From Adonisia turfae CCMR0081 (GTDB lineage: Bacteria > Cyanobacteriota > Cyanobacteriia > Phormidesmidales > Phormidesmidaceae): a stretch of 64,000 nucleotides of DNA. Of the stretch, positions 28,565 to 36,228 are shown piece by piece. Location of the stretch: the NCBI RefSeq assembly GCF_011009555.1, contig NZ_QXHD01000004.1:2129985-2193984 (forward strand), in the 5' to 3' direction. The translations under genes were made by a program, and so were the position numbers. Under the pieces are notes generated by a model. The model ran no database searches, had not been told where the DNA came from, and worked only from the letters and a program-made list of their open reading frames with translations. Position 1 is the stretch's first letter, and each line of letters starts with the position of its first letter.

Positions 28565-28622
28565 TCATCAGTTGCCTTAAACAATCAGAGAGTAGCACTG
28601 TTTAACAGCATACATGCAGCGG

Positions 28623-29837
28623 TTATGCAATATTTCCTACAGTCACTAAGTATAAGGCTGCTTCTTCTATACCATCGATACCTAATAATTCATTGAGTGC
28701 ATCGTCGAAGAAAGCACCAACACCGCAAACACCAAGCCCCAAGGCTGTAGCGGCTAAATATAAATTTTGACCTAGATGTCCGGCTTCCATTAGGACATAG
28801 CGATAGGTGCGTTCGTGATATTTCCAGCGAGTGCGTTGGAAAATGCCTGAGATCACAAAACAAACCTGTGCTTCGCCCAGAAACTCTTGGTTTAAGCCTG
28901 CTCTGATAAGTGGCTGACGGAGGTCTCCAGATTGTACCAATTCTAACCGATGATGCTCCACAGCATGGTGATAAAGTCCTGGCTCTAATCCTTCGACGCG
29001 GTGGACAATCGGATAAATTTCTAAAGGATAGAGCGCTCCAGAAGAGGGCACTGTCCGAAACTCTCGCTCATCCCAGGTGATGCCTTGAGCTAGATATAAC
29101 AATTGGGAAAGTGTATCTAGCGATATCTGGCTCTGGGGGTTGTAGTTACGGCGCGATCTCCGAGTGGTTAAAGTTGTCGCTAGATTCAGCGTAGTAGGTG
29201 ATGATTCCTCTGAGAGGGGAAATTGGGGCAGTTCAATTTGCTGGGCATCTGGATAAATCTTGTACAGTGATGGCGCTTGTCCCCAATTGAAAATAGTGGC
29301 AATGGCTTCCCCATATCCAGGCTGACTCCACCTATGGTAAAGCTGCCCTATATCCTGATTGACATCAGAATTGACATCAGAGAGGCCACCGGGTTCTGAA
29401 GGGGAAATAAAACGCTCAAAGCCAATGCCAGTGGCGATGGCCAAAATAAACAAAAGAAGATTACGGCGTCCGCTGTTTGGTAAGACGACTTGTTTAGGGG
29501 GAAGAGGTGGGGCCGCTGTTGATTGGCCTGTGGCTGTTGATTGGCCTGTGGCTGTTGATTGGCCTGTGGCTGCTGATTTAGGGTGAACTTTGGTTAGGGA
29601 AGGTTCTTGAGGGCGATCTCGCAATCGATTGCGCATAAAGGCTTTAACCCGAGTCCAGGTTTGGATGAGATGAATTGTGGCTAGGGTGACCCACAAATAC
29701 CCCACCTGACTGTGAAAGCCAAAGTGATGCAGCCCCATTGTATCGGCGATGAGTCCGGTGATAAAAACGTAGATGCTGCTACCCATGAGCAGGGTAATCA
29801 CCACATAGTCAAGATCGCGCCGTTTTACTATTGCCAT
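28623..29837 (-). CDS. Membrane-anchored SagB/ThcOx-type nitroreductase with N-terminal DUF4405-like domain
   Basis: 404 residues. Residues 1-70 form two helices with internal histidines (H37, H38, H42, H56), resembling the DUF4405/cytochrome b-like domain. A low-complexity linker (88-108) carries three SATGQS-type repeats. A third helix lies at about 125-142. From about 165 to 404 is a SagB-type FMN-dependent nitroreductase: TTRRSRRNYNPQSQISLDTL, RTVPSSGALYPLEIY and a C-terminal GLGVCGVGAFFDD. SagB proteins include azoline dehydrogenases of peptide modification, but no precursor peptide or cyclodehydratase gene is adjacent, so this is more likely a redox enzyme fed through the membrane domain. 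Confidence 0.85.
   Translation of the reverse strand: MAIVKRRDLDYVVITLLMGSSIYVFITGLIADTMGLHHFGFHSQVGYLWVTLATIHLIQTWTRVKAFMRNRLRDRPQEPSLTKVHPKSAATGQSTATGQSTATGQSTAAPPLPPKQVVLPNSGRRNLLLFILAIATGIGFERFISPSEPGGLSDVNSDVNQDIGQLYHRWSQPGYGEAIATIFNWGQAPSLYKIYPDAQQIELPQFPLSEESSPTTLNLATTLTTRRSRRNYNPQSQISLDTLSQLLYLAQGITWDEREFRTVPSSGALYPLEIYPIVHRVEGLEPGLYHHAVEHHRLELVQSGDLRQPLIRAGLNQEFLGEAQVCFVISGIFQRTRWKYHERTYRYVLMEAGHLGQNLYLAATALGLGVCGVGAFFDDALNELLGIDGIEEAALYLVTVGNIA
29521..29574. repeat. 18-base tandem repeat, three copies, in coding sequence
   Basis: Three consecutive copies of GATTGGCCTGTGGCTGTT, the last with one change (CTGCT). In the minus-strand gene they encode a repeated six-residue ATGQST unit in the linker between membrane and nitroreductase domains. 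Frame-neutral, so copy number can vary without breaking the gene. Confidence 0.9.
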
Positions 29838-30252
29838 AGGCCCCCATGAAGCGCTTGTCTAATAGTCTAGCGAGCCGTTGTGGGATGTGCGTAGGGCCTA
29901 TCAAGAGTTTTTGAGCAAAGCATCTCGACGGCTAAGGAGTACCACCTATGTTGACAATGCTCTGTGTGGAATAAAACCAGCGCAAAGCTGGCTATGGGGG
30001 CAGATGCGCTGGTTGCTTCGACAGCGACTACTATCCAAAATAAGCCGCTGAGCCTAACTTTTATTAGACCCATTGCATCTAAGAAAGCATTAAGATCATC
30101 ATGAGATTGCTCTCATGATTTGAATCGTTTGCATTGAATCGCCTTGATGTCAGAAACGTATACTGCCTTGATAAAGATGACTAGAAGACCATATAACCTC
30201 ATATACTGGCAAAGTTGGATGACTAATACTGAATCCTTAACGAACTGAGCCA
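29838..30252. other. 415-base divergent intergenic region with a perfect hairpin
   Basis: Space between the divergent nitroreductase and histidine-kinase genes. The clear feature is a perfect stem ATCATGAGA (30098-30106), loop TTGC, TCTCATGAT (30111-30119), about 135 bases before the kinase start. It may be an operator or mRNA leader hairpin. A minus-strand frame at 29867-30073 has no coding character. Confidence 0.45.
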
Positions 30253-31755
30253 TTGGACTTATCTTTTCTCAGAAAGCGCTTATTTGCACCGTTTTATGCC
30301 AGCTTTACGGTGTTAGTTGTCCTGCTATTAGCTCAGGAAGTGCTGAGTGTAGCCGTGAGTGTTGCCAGACAACGAACCTCCCAAGAGATTACTAAGACCG
30401 TTGAAATCAAGCGTGAAAGCGAGCGCCTACTGAGATCTGCCTTAGAAGAAAAAGTGGCCCTGCGTGGATATTTGCTTAGCGAAAATGAGGATTACTTACA
30501 ACAGTATCAAGCTGGACGTCAACAGTTTGAATCAAGTTTGGCAACTCTTTCAACCCTTTTAGCTCAGGATCCATCTCAGCAGGGTACTCTATCGCTGATT
30601 GAAACCTTTCATAATCAGTGGCTACGAAAATTTGCACAGCCGGTTGTCGATGGCTCATTTGATCGAAATAGCTTAGCGGAGGAAAGTTCATTAGATACTC
30701 TGAGGGAAGCAGTCAATCGCATTCTAGAGTATGAGAAGTCTATCCTAGAAGCACAGAATCAGCGACTAAACCGTCTAAATCGCTTAAATGTTTGGGGCTT
30801 AGGCCTCAGTGGTACTGCCATTGTGCTAATTGTTGTTGGCAGTGCACTGAACTTAATTCTGCTACGCCGTCGTATTCTCACACCTTTAAGACAACTTATA
30901 AGGGTCGGGGATAACTGGCGGCATGGTCAATTGGATAGGAGAATTCAGCATGTGTCAGAAGATCCGATGGGAGACCTGGCAACTACGCTGAATGGTATGG
31001 CTGAGGGGATCAGCGTACGGCAAGAACGGATTCAACAACGCAATCAACAGCTAGAAGATTTAATCGGTACACTATCCCACGATTTACGGACTCCTTTGTT
31101 GGCTAACCGTGGTACCCTCAACGCTATTGTTGGAGGGGCATTCGGTCCAGTGAGTAATTTGCTCAAAGATTTGTTAGAAGACTATCGTGAAGCTAACGAT
31201 AACTTGATTAAGCTAGTGGAGGCACTGCTAGATATTAGTCGCTATGAAGCGGGGGGTAGTCAGCTACTTAACTGTGAACCTTTGAACTGGGATAAAATTT
31301 GTAATCGGGTGATTGTTTGGGAGCAAAATAGCTCGGAAGGGAAATGTGTATTAGAGGTCAACATCGCGTCTAAGATTCCGGTCGTGTACGGTGATGCCAT
31401 CGAAATTCAAAGGGTTTTGCAAAACCTAGTCGATAATGCTGTACGGCTGAGTAAGCCAGGGAAGCCGGTTTCAATTGCAGTGACATCGCGGCATGATTTA
31501 AGTGTGTATGTAGCCGTACGTGATCAGGGACCAGGTCTTAAGGAGGAAGAGATCGGCTTGTTGTTTTATCGGTTTTCTCAAGTTGCAGGCCGTCAAGGAC
31601 GAGCTGGTCTGGGCCTCTACCTCTGTCGGCAAATTATCGAGGCCCATGGCGGTAAAATTTGGGTAGAGAGTATTCCAGGTAAGGGGGCTACCTTTTGGTT
31701 TATGCTACCGATGAATGCCCTTACATGTGATGTCCCCAGCTTGGAGTCTGGTTGA
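30253..31755 (+). CDS. Sensor histidine kinase (CHASE3-like, HAMP, HisKA, HATPase)
   Basis: 500 residues with a TTG start (30253). Order: membrane helix at about 12-32, an extracytoplasmic four-helix CHASE3-like domain (33-175, with ALEEKVALRGYLLSENEDYL), a second helix at 178-205, HAMP (206-258), the HisKA box LIGTLSHDLRTPLLAN (phospho-His about 276), then the ATPase with N-box QRVLQNLVDNAV, G1 VRDQGPGL and G2 AGLGLYLCRQIIEAHGG. All kinase boxes look intact. It lies 15 bases before a NarL-type regulator, its probable partner. CHASE3 ligands are unknown. Confidence 0.95.
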   Translation: MDLSFLRKRLFAPFYASFTVLVVLLLAQEVLSVAVSVARQRTSQEITKTVEIKRESERLLRSALEEKVALRGYLLSENEDYLQQYQAGRQQFESSLATLSTLLAQDPSQQGTLSLIETFHNQWLRKFAQPVVDGSFDRNSLAEESSLDTLREAVNRILEYEKSILEAQNQRLNRLNRLNVWGLGLSGTAIVLIVVGSALNLILLRRRILTPLRQLIRVGDNWRHGQLDRRIQHVSEDPMGDLATTLNGMAEGISVRQERIQQRNQQLEDLIGTLSHDLRTPLLANRGTLNAIVGGAFGPVSNLLKDLLEDYREANDNLIKLVEALLDISRYEAGGSQLLNCEPLNWDKICNRVIVWEQNSSEGKCVLEVNIASKIPVVYGDAIEIQRVLQNLVDNAVRLSKPGKPVSIAVTSRHDLSVYVAVRDQGPGLKEEEIGLLFYRFSQVAGRQGRAGLGLYLCRQIIEAHGGKIWVESIPGKGATFWFMLPMNALTCDVPSLESG

Positions 31756-31770
31756 CGTTTCGAGGTAACT

Positions 31771-32427
31771 ATGGCAACTGCTCCTATTCGTGTTCTTTTG
31801 GTAGAAGATCATGCCCTAATGCGGCGTGGCTTATCGGGACAGTTTCGCTTAGAAGATGACTTTGAAGTGGTCGGCGAGGCTGAAAACGGTCAGCAGGCTA
31901 TTGAGCTAGCAGCTCAACTACAGCCTGATATTATTTTAATGGATATTGAAATGCCTATTCTGGATGGTATTTCAGCAACTCAAGCCATTAAAGCAACAGA
32001 ATCGGAGAGTCGAGTACTGGCATTGAGTGCTTTCGGTAAAGATAGCCAGGTCGTGGGTATGCTGGCAGCGGGGGCAGATGGCTATTGTCTCAAAAGTATT
32101 GAATGGCAGCAGTTAATAGCAGTGTTACGGTTGATCCAGGGCGGCGGCACCTATTTAGCGCCGCAGATTGCCCACAAGCTTTCTTCAATGTTGAAATCAA
32201 CGACAGCCCCGGTTCCCGCTCAAGATAAAGCACCTTCGATGCTTACGGATCGCGAGCGTGAGGTTTTGCAACTGATTAGTGAAGGTTGTTCAAATCAAGA
32301 GATTGCCGATCAGCTTTACCTATCCTTAGGCACCATTAAGGCGTATGTGCGTACTATTTTGAATAAACTCAGTGTTGATGACCGAGTGCAAGCTGCCGCC
32401 AAAGCCGTTCGTGAAGGTCTGATTTAA
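31771..32427 (+). CDS. NarL/FixJ-type response regulator
   Basis: 218 residues. Receiver domain (about 5-122) with acidic pocket VEDH (E11, D12), phospho-acceptor D58 in ILMDIEMP and the conserved Lys in YCLKSIEW. A LuxR-type HTH follows (about 153-215): LTDREREVLQLISEGCSNQE and LGTIKAYVRTILNKL. It starts 15 bases after the histidine kinase, which fits a two-gene operon. Targets unknown; the nearest downstream gene is the carbonic-anhydrase-like protein. Confidence 0.96.
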   Translation: MATAPIRVLLVEDHALMRRGLSGQFRLEDDFEVVGEAENGQQAIELAAQLQPDIILMDIEMPILDGISATQAIKATESESRVLALSAFGKDSQVVGMLAAGADGYCLKSIEWQQLIAVLRLIQGGGTYLAPQIAHKLSSMLKSTTAPVPAQDKAPSMLTDREREVLQLISEGCSNQEIADQLYLSLGTIKAYVRTILNKLSVDDRVQAAAKAVREGLI

Positions 32428-32730
32428 GCCTGTGCCATCTGCGGATAGCCAGGTGGATATCTGGCAGACTATCCACTGGAACCATAGAAACGGTCAATAG
32501 ATAGTATTACAAATCATCATGTCTAAGCCATAGTAATGGAGCACATGCAGCATGGCTGCTATGGGAGCTGTTTATTCAAGTTGGCTGTGAATCATTTTTC
32601 TCCACCCCATAACCTTTATAAATAGTCTTGTCCGTTTTCAACGGACAAGATCGTTTTAATCAATAGTTTTAGGATGGCTCCTCGCTGTCGTCTCTCTTGA
32701 GAGAGGTACTTTATATGGAGCTTTCTATCT
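32428..32730. other. 303-base intergenic region
   Basis: Lies between the NarL-type regulator and the carbonic-anhydrase-like gene. The only strong feature is the hairpin at 32627-32649, listed separately. A shorter CTCTC/GAGAG stem lies near 32690-32706. No small ORF stands out. Confidence 0.5.
32627..32649 (+). terminator. Strong hairpin between NarL regulator and CA-like gene
   Basis: CTTGTCCGTT (32627-32636), loop TTC, AACGGACAAG (32640-32649): a perfect 10-base stem followed by a short T stretch (cgttttaa). It could end the kinase-regulator transcript, although it is 200 bases downstream, or act in the leader of the next gene. Confidence 0.5.
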
Positions 32731-33486
32731 ATGTCGTGGCTATCAGCTAAGCATTTACTGTGTCATCACTGGATGAAGTCTTTTTTAATAATTTTGGGAA
32801 TTGTTGGCGCTTTTATTGCTGGCACTCTTATTAATCAGAGATCTTATTACTCATCATATAAAGGGATAGCAATCAGGCCATGTCCTGACAAGCAACGACA
32901 GTCTCCCATTGAACTCCAAACCACCATTCAAGTGGATTTAACTCCGTTACAGTACGATTATCATTCTGTTCCTCTGACAGTTGTGCACAATGGTAATACT
33001 ATTCAGGTTAATTATCGATTTGGTAGTACGCTGACCCTGGATGAACAGCTGTATACGTTAGAGGAAGTGCATTTCCAGGCTCCGAGCGAACATGTTGTCG
33101 CTGGTATGCCCTATGCGATGGAAGTTCAACTTGTGCACCGCTATGGTGAGCACGTTGTAATTGTAGGAGTATTCGTTGAAGTTGGGGAAGGTAATCCTGT
33201 GATGCAAAGTATCTGGGACCATATGCCTGCCACACCAGGGCTCAAAAAGACTTTTGACAATGTAGCGATTGATGCTGCTCAATTATTACCTGACAACCTA
33301 AGGGCTTACTACCGTTATTCAGGTTCTTGGACAGAGCCACCCTACAGTGAAAGTGTTACGTGGATTATTATGAGAGATCCGATTACTCTTTCTATTACCC
33401 AGCTAGAGCAATTTATCGCTGTTTTAGGTGAAACTGCCCGACCTGTTCAACCTCACCATAATCGATTGATTTTAGAAGCGAACTAG
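32731..33486 (+). CDS. Membrane-anchored alpha-carbonic-anhydrase-related protein, zinc site lost
   Basis: 251 residues with an N-terminal membrane anchor (about 16-34), so probably periplasmic. The alpha-CA fold is recognisable: CPDKQRQSPIEL (51-62), VHFQAPSEHVVAGMPYAMEV (113-132), WTEPPYSESVTWIIM (200-214). Of three zinc histidines only the first remains (H114). The second is Gln (Q116 in HFQ, family HFH) and the third is Gln (Q133 in MEVQLVH, family MEAHLVH). The gatekeeper Thr is Glu (E202) and the usual second disulfide Cys is Tyr (Y205). It should not hydrate CO2. The reading frame is intact, so it is a diverged protein and not a pseudogene. It sits between two-component genes. Confidence 0.88.
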   Translation: MSWLSAKHLLCHHWMKSFLIILGIVGAFIAGTLINQRSYYSSYKGIAIRPCPDKQRQSPIELQTTIQVDLTPLQYDYHSVPLTVVHNGNTIQVNYRFGSTLTLDEQLYTLEEVHFQAPSEHVVAGMPYAMEVQLVHRYGEHVVIVGVFVEVGEGNPVMQSIWDHMPATPGLKKTFDNVAIDAAQLLPDNLRAYYRYSGSWTEPPYSESVTWIIMRDPITLSITQLEQFIAVLGETARPVQPHHNRLILEAN

Positions 33487-33599
33487 GATGTTTCCAGCTT
33501 ATTTAAGAGATATTTCTAGCTTATTTAAGATACGGTTTTGTAGCAATTGGGGTCTTATTGCCAATGTTTTCTCTTTCTCAACCTTGCCCTATAACTGCT

Positions 33600-34283
33600 A
33601 TGAGCCGTATTTTGATTATCGAAGACTCTCCCCGCGTGGCATCTTTCCTGGAGAAAGGGCTGCGGGCAAATGGCTATACCCCAACCATTATAGATAATGG
33701 GGACGATGCGATCGCACTTGCCCTCCACCAACAGTTTGACCTGATCATCCTCGACTTAGGGTTGCCGAATAAAGATGGTCTAATTGTGCTGGATGAGTTT
33801 CGAGGGCAAGGTATCTCCGTGCCAATTATTATTCTTTCTGCTCGTCATGAAATTAACGATAAAGTCGCTGGGTTTGAGCGGGGTGCTGACGATTATTTGA
33901 CCAAGCCATTTCGGTTTGAAGAATTGCTAATGCGGATCCAAGCTCGTCTACGCAATGCCCATCTCCAACAGACCCACATCGACACATCTAATACTTACAT
34001 CCTAAGATTCCGAGAGGTTGAACTAAATTTGCATTCTCGCGAAGTACGTGTAGCAGGACGCTCGATTAAATTGTCAGCTCGAGAATTTATTCTTGCTGAA
34101 ACGTTTCTGCGCCATCCTGGTCAAATCTTAAGTCGAGAACAACTATTGGATCACGTCTGGGGATACGACTATGATCCAGGCTCCAATATTGTTGATGTGT
34201 ATATTGGCTATTTACGCAAAAAACTGGGCCGCCACTTCATTGAGACCATTAGAGGGTTAGGCTACCGTTTGAAACATGAATAA
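33600..34283 (+). CDS. OmpR-type response regulator
   Basis: 227 residues from the ATG at 33600 (MSRILIIEDSPRVASFLEKG); the frame extends back to 33558, but the extra 14 residues lack similarity. Receiver with E8/D9, phospho-acceptor D52 (IILDLGLP) and Lys in YLTKPFRFEE. The C-terminal winged helix (about 130-225) has LSAREFILAETFLRHPGQIL and VDVYIGYLRKKLG. No histidine kinase is adjacent on this side; the kinase at 30253 pairs better with the NarL regulator. Closely resembles the receiver-only gene that follows. Confidence 0.96.
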   Translation: MSRILIIEDSPRVASFLEKGLRANGYTPTIIDNGDDAIALALHQQFDLIILDLGLPNKDGLIVLDEFRGQGISVPIIILSARHEINDKVAGFERGADDYLTKPFRFEELLMRIQARLRNAHLQQTHIDTSNTYILRFREVELNLHSREVRVAGRSIKLSAREFILAETFLRHPGQILSREQLLDHVWGYDYDPGSNIVDVYIGYLRKKLGRHFIETIRGLGYRLKHE

Positions 34284-34368
34284 GCTCTCATCGCTGTATC
34301 ATCGAGATTTTAATATCGTCTAGCATGCTGAACAGTAGCACAGTGTGAACGAATATTAAATTCTGAAT

Positions 34369-34758
34369 ATGGCCAAGATTTTACTTGTGGATGATGAACC
34401 TCGAATCGTCACATTCTTAGAAAAGGGACTTAGGAGACAGCATCACCAGCCTGAATCAGCGTTTAATGGTCGCCAGGCTCTGGATATAGCTCTTTCTGAG
34501 TCTTTCGACCTGATCGTTTTAGATTTGGGTTTGCCTGAGCTCGATGGATTTGATGTATTAATGAATTTACGCAAAATGAATCAGTCTCCACCGGTTGTGA
34601 TTATTACAGCCCTTGGAGAGTCCGACTGCGCTCGAGCGATTGAGCTGGGAGCCGATGACTGTCTGCATAAGCCGTTTCGATTTGGTGAGTTATTGGCCAA
34701 AATCAAACGCCTTTTAGGAGAAACAGAACAGAACATTGCAGAAGCTAAGGTCGGCTGA
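34369..34758 (+). CDS. Single-domain response regulator (receiver only)
   Basis: 129 residues, receiver domain with D8/D9, acceptor D52 (IVLDLGLPELDG) and Lys in CLHKPFRFGE. No output domain: the frame ends soon after helix 5. FLEKGLR and KPFRF are shared with the preceding OmpR receiver at the same positions, which suggests local duplication with loss or never-gain of the DNA-binding domain. It may act as a phosphate sink or by protein contact. An 18-base-arm hairpin follows its stop. Confidence 0.93.
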   Translation: MAKILLVDDEPRIVTFLEKGLRRQHHQPESAFNGRQALDIALSESFDLIVLDLGLPELDGFDVLMNLRKMNQSPPVVIITALGESDCARAIELGADDCLHKPFRFGELLAKIKRLLGETEQNIAEAKVG

Positions 34759-34772
34759 GGACGTCAGGTTTT

Positions 34773-34809
34773 CCAGCCCTAATCCATAGAATCTATGGAT
34801 TAGGGTTGG
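34773..34809. terminator. Long near-perfect hairpin between convergent genes
   Basis: 18-base arms (34773-34790 and 34792-34809; one G-T mismatch) built on CCCTAATCCATAGA and its complement, lying between the stop codons of the receiver gene (34758) and the convergent CNNM gene (34823). Works as a candidate bidirectional terminator; T-rich bases flank it on the left (ggttttcc). Confidence 0.7.
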
Positions 34810-34822
34810 AGAGATGGTGCCG

Positions 34823-36127
34823 TCATCCTTCATCTTCGCAGGGATTACGTTTGGGTGTGATTAGTACCTTATCCACCCGATTACTGTCCATGTCCATCAC
34901 TTCTACGACGAATCCATTCCAATCAAAGCGATCGGTTGCTGTGGGAATGCGCCCAAGTTGGTGAATCACTAGGCCCCCCAGGGTATAGTAGCTAACTGTT
35001 TTATCAGAAAAGTCTCCTAATTCAAGACAGTAATAGACATCCTCAATATTCATCATGCCGTCGAGTAGCCAGGATCCATCTTCCCGTTGGCGCGGCTGAT
35101 CGCCAGGTTCGTCCAGAGATGGCGCATCTCCCACGAGGGCTTCCAGAATATCCCACAGGGTGACTAATCCCTGAATGACGCCATATTCATCAACCACAAG
35201 AGCGGTGTGCACACGCGAACGTTTGAACTGCTCGAGTAGGGGTAGCGATCGCGATATTTCTGGAATCACCAGGGGCTGTTCCAGATCTACGGTTAAATCT
35301 AAAGGATTTTGGTTCAGGGCTCGATTTAATAGGGAGTTAACACTGACCAGACCGAGAATATTGTCTAAACTACCCTGGCATACGGGTAGACGACGATAGC
35401 GACTGGCAATAATCTTGCGTTGATTTTCTGTGGCAGTATCTTCTAAATCTAGCCACATGATTTCAGGGCGTGGCGTCATGATAGAGGTAACTTGGCGGTC
35501 TCCAAGTCGAATCGCCCGTTCCATGATTTCCCGTTCAGCGACCTCTAACGTGCCTTCCTCAGTCCCTTGTTGAATAAAGGCCCGAATTTCTGCTTCCGTG
35601 ACACTGGGGCCACGGTCGGGTTGAATATTCAGGACGCGCACCACTAGGTTGGTTGAAAAGCTAAGCAGGGCAACAATGGGAGCGGCTAGTTTTGAGAGGG
35701 TCGCCATGGGCCGAGCAATGACTTTTGCAATGGCTTCGGGCATGGTCAGCGCCACTTGTTTGGGCACTAGCTCCCCTAAAATCAGTGATAGATAGGTGAT
35801 AATAGCAACCACCAGCGGAAAAGCCAGGGTATTGGCATAGGTCCCCAAACCAGGAATCTTATTAATCAAGGCGGCCATAGGGGCTGACAGGGCCTGGCCT
35901 CCAAAGGCACCACTGACAATGCTGATCAGGGTGATGCCCACTTGCACCGTAGAGAAAAAGTTATCGGGACGTTTAGATAACTTGAGGGCCGCCTGGGCAC
36001 GACGATCACCGTTGCGAGCAGCTTGCTCTAGGCGCACCTTGCGAGCTGATACAATGGCCAGCTCAGACATGGCAAACACGCCATTGGCAATGATTAACGC
36101 CAAAATGATCAGAATATTCGTGAGCAT
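34823..36127 (-). CDS. CNNM/CorC (hemolysin-like) transport protein
   Basis: 434 residues from the ATG at 36127 (MLTNILIILALIIANGVFAM); a TTG at 36139 is the frame limit. N-terminal DUF21/CNNM membrane domain (about 1-190; ELAIVSARKVRLEQAARNGD and LGELVPKQVAL), two CBS domains (about 205-330; VTSIMTPRPEIMWLD, VVDEYGVIQGLVTLWDILEA), then a CorC/HlyC C-terminal domain (about 345-430). The family takes part in magnesium/cobalt homeostasis, probably as Na+-coupled Mg2+ efflux. The hemolysin label is historical. Confidence 0.94.
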   Translation of the reverse strand: MLTNILIILALIIANGVFAMSELAIVSARKVRLEQAARNGDRRAQAALKLSKRPDNFFSTVQVGITLISIVSGAFGGQALSAPMAALINKIPGLGTYANTLAFPLVVAIITYLSLILGELVPKQVALTMPEAIAKVIARPMATLSKLAAPIVALLSFSTNLVVRVLNIQPDRGPSVTEAEIRAFIQQGTEEGTLEVAEREIMERAIRLGDRQVTSIMTPRPEIMWLDLEDTATENQRKIIASRYRRLPVCQGSLDNILGLVSVNSLLNRALNQNPLDLTVDLEQPLVIPEISRSLPLLEQFKRSRVHTALVVDEYGVIQGLVTLWDILEALVGDAPSLDEPGDQPRQREDGSWLLDGMMNIEDVYYCLELGDFSDKTVSYYTLGGLVIHQLGRIPTATDRFDWNGFVVEVMDMDSNRVDKVLITPKRNPCEDEG

Positions 36128-36228
36128 AAGAGCAAGCAAACAGCAGAATCTTTATCCTACTATTAGTCTGTTGTCTCCCTCTTTGATCACTGCTGATTTG
36201 AGCAGCATACCTGAGTGTTGCACCAAGT

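Noticed and set aside
29521-29574. Possible CRISPR-like array
   Set aside because: Contiguous in-frame 18-mers inside a gene, no spacers.
28623-29837. A thiazole/oxazole peptide (RiPP) cluster around the SagB-type gene
   Set aside because: No cyclodehydratase, precursor peptide or exporter gene is found beside it.
29867-30073. 68-residue minus-strand ORF in the divergent spacer before the histidine kinase
   Set aside because: No homology-like pattern and no operon placement.
32731-33486. Reading the carbonic-anhydrase-like gene as an active carbonic anhydrase or as a pseudogene
   Set aside because: Two zinc ligands and the gatekeeper Thr are missing, so activity is unlikely; the frame is intact with conserved fold motifs, so decay is also unlikely.
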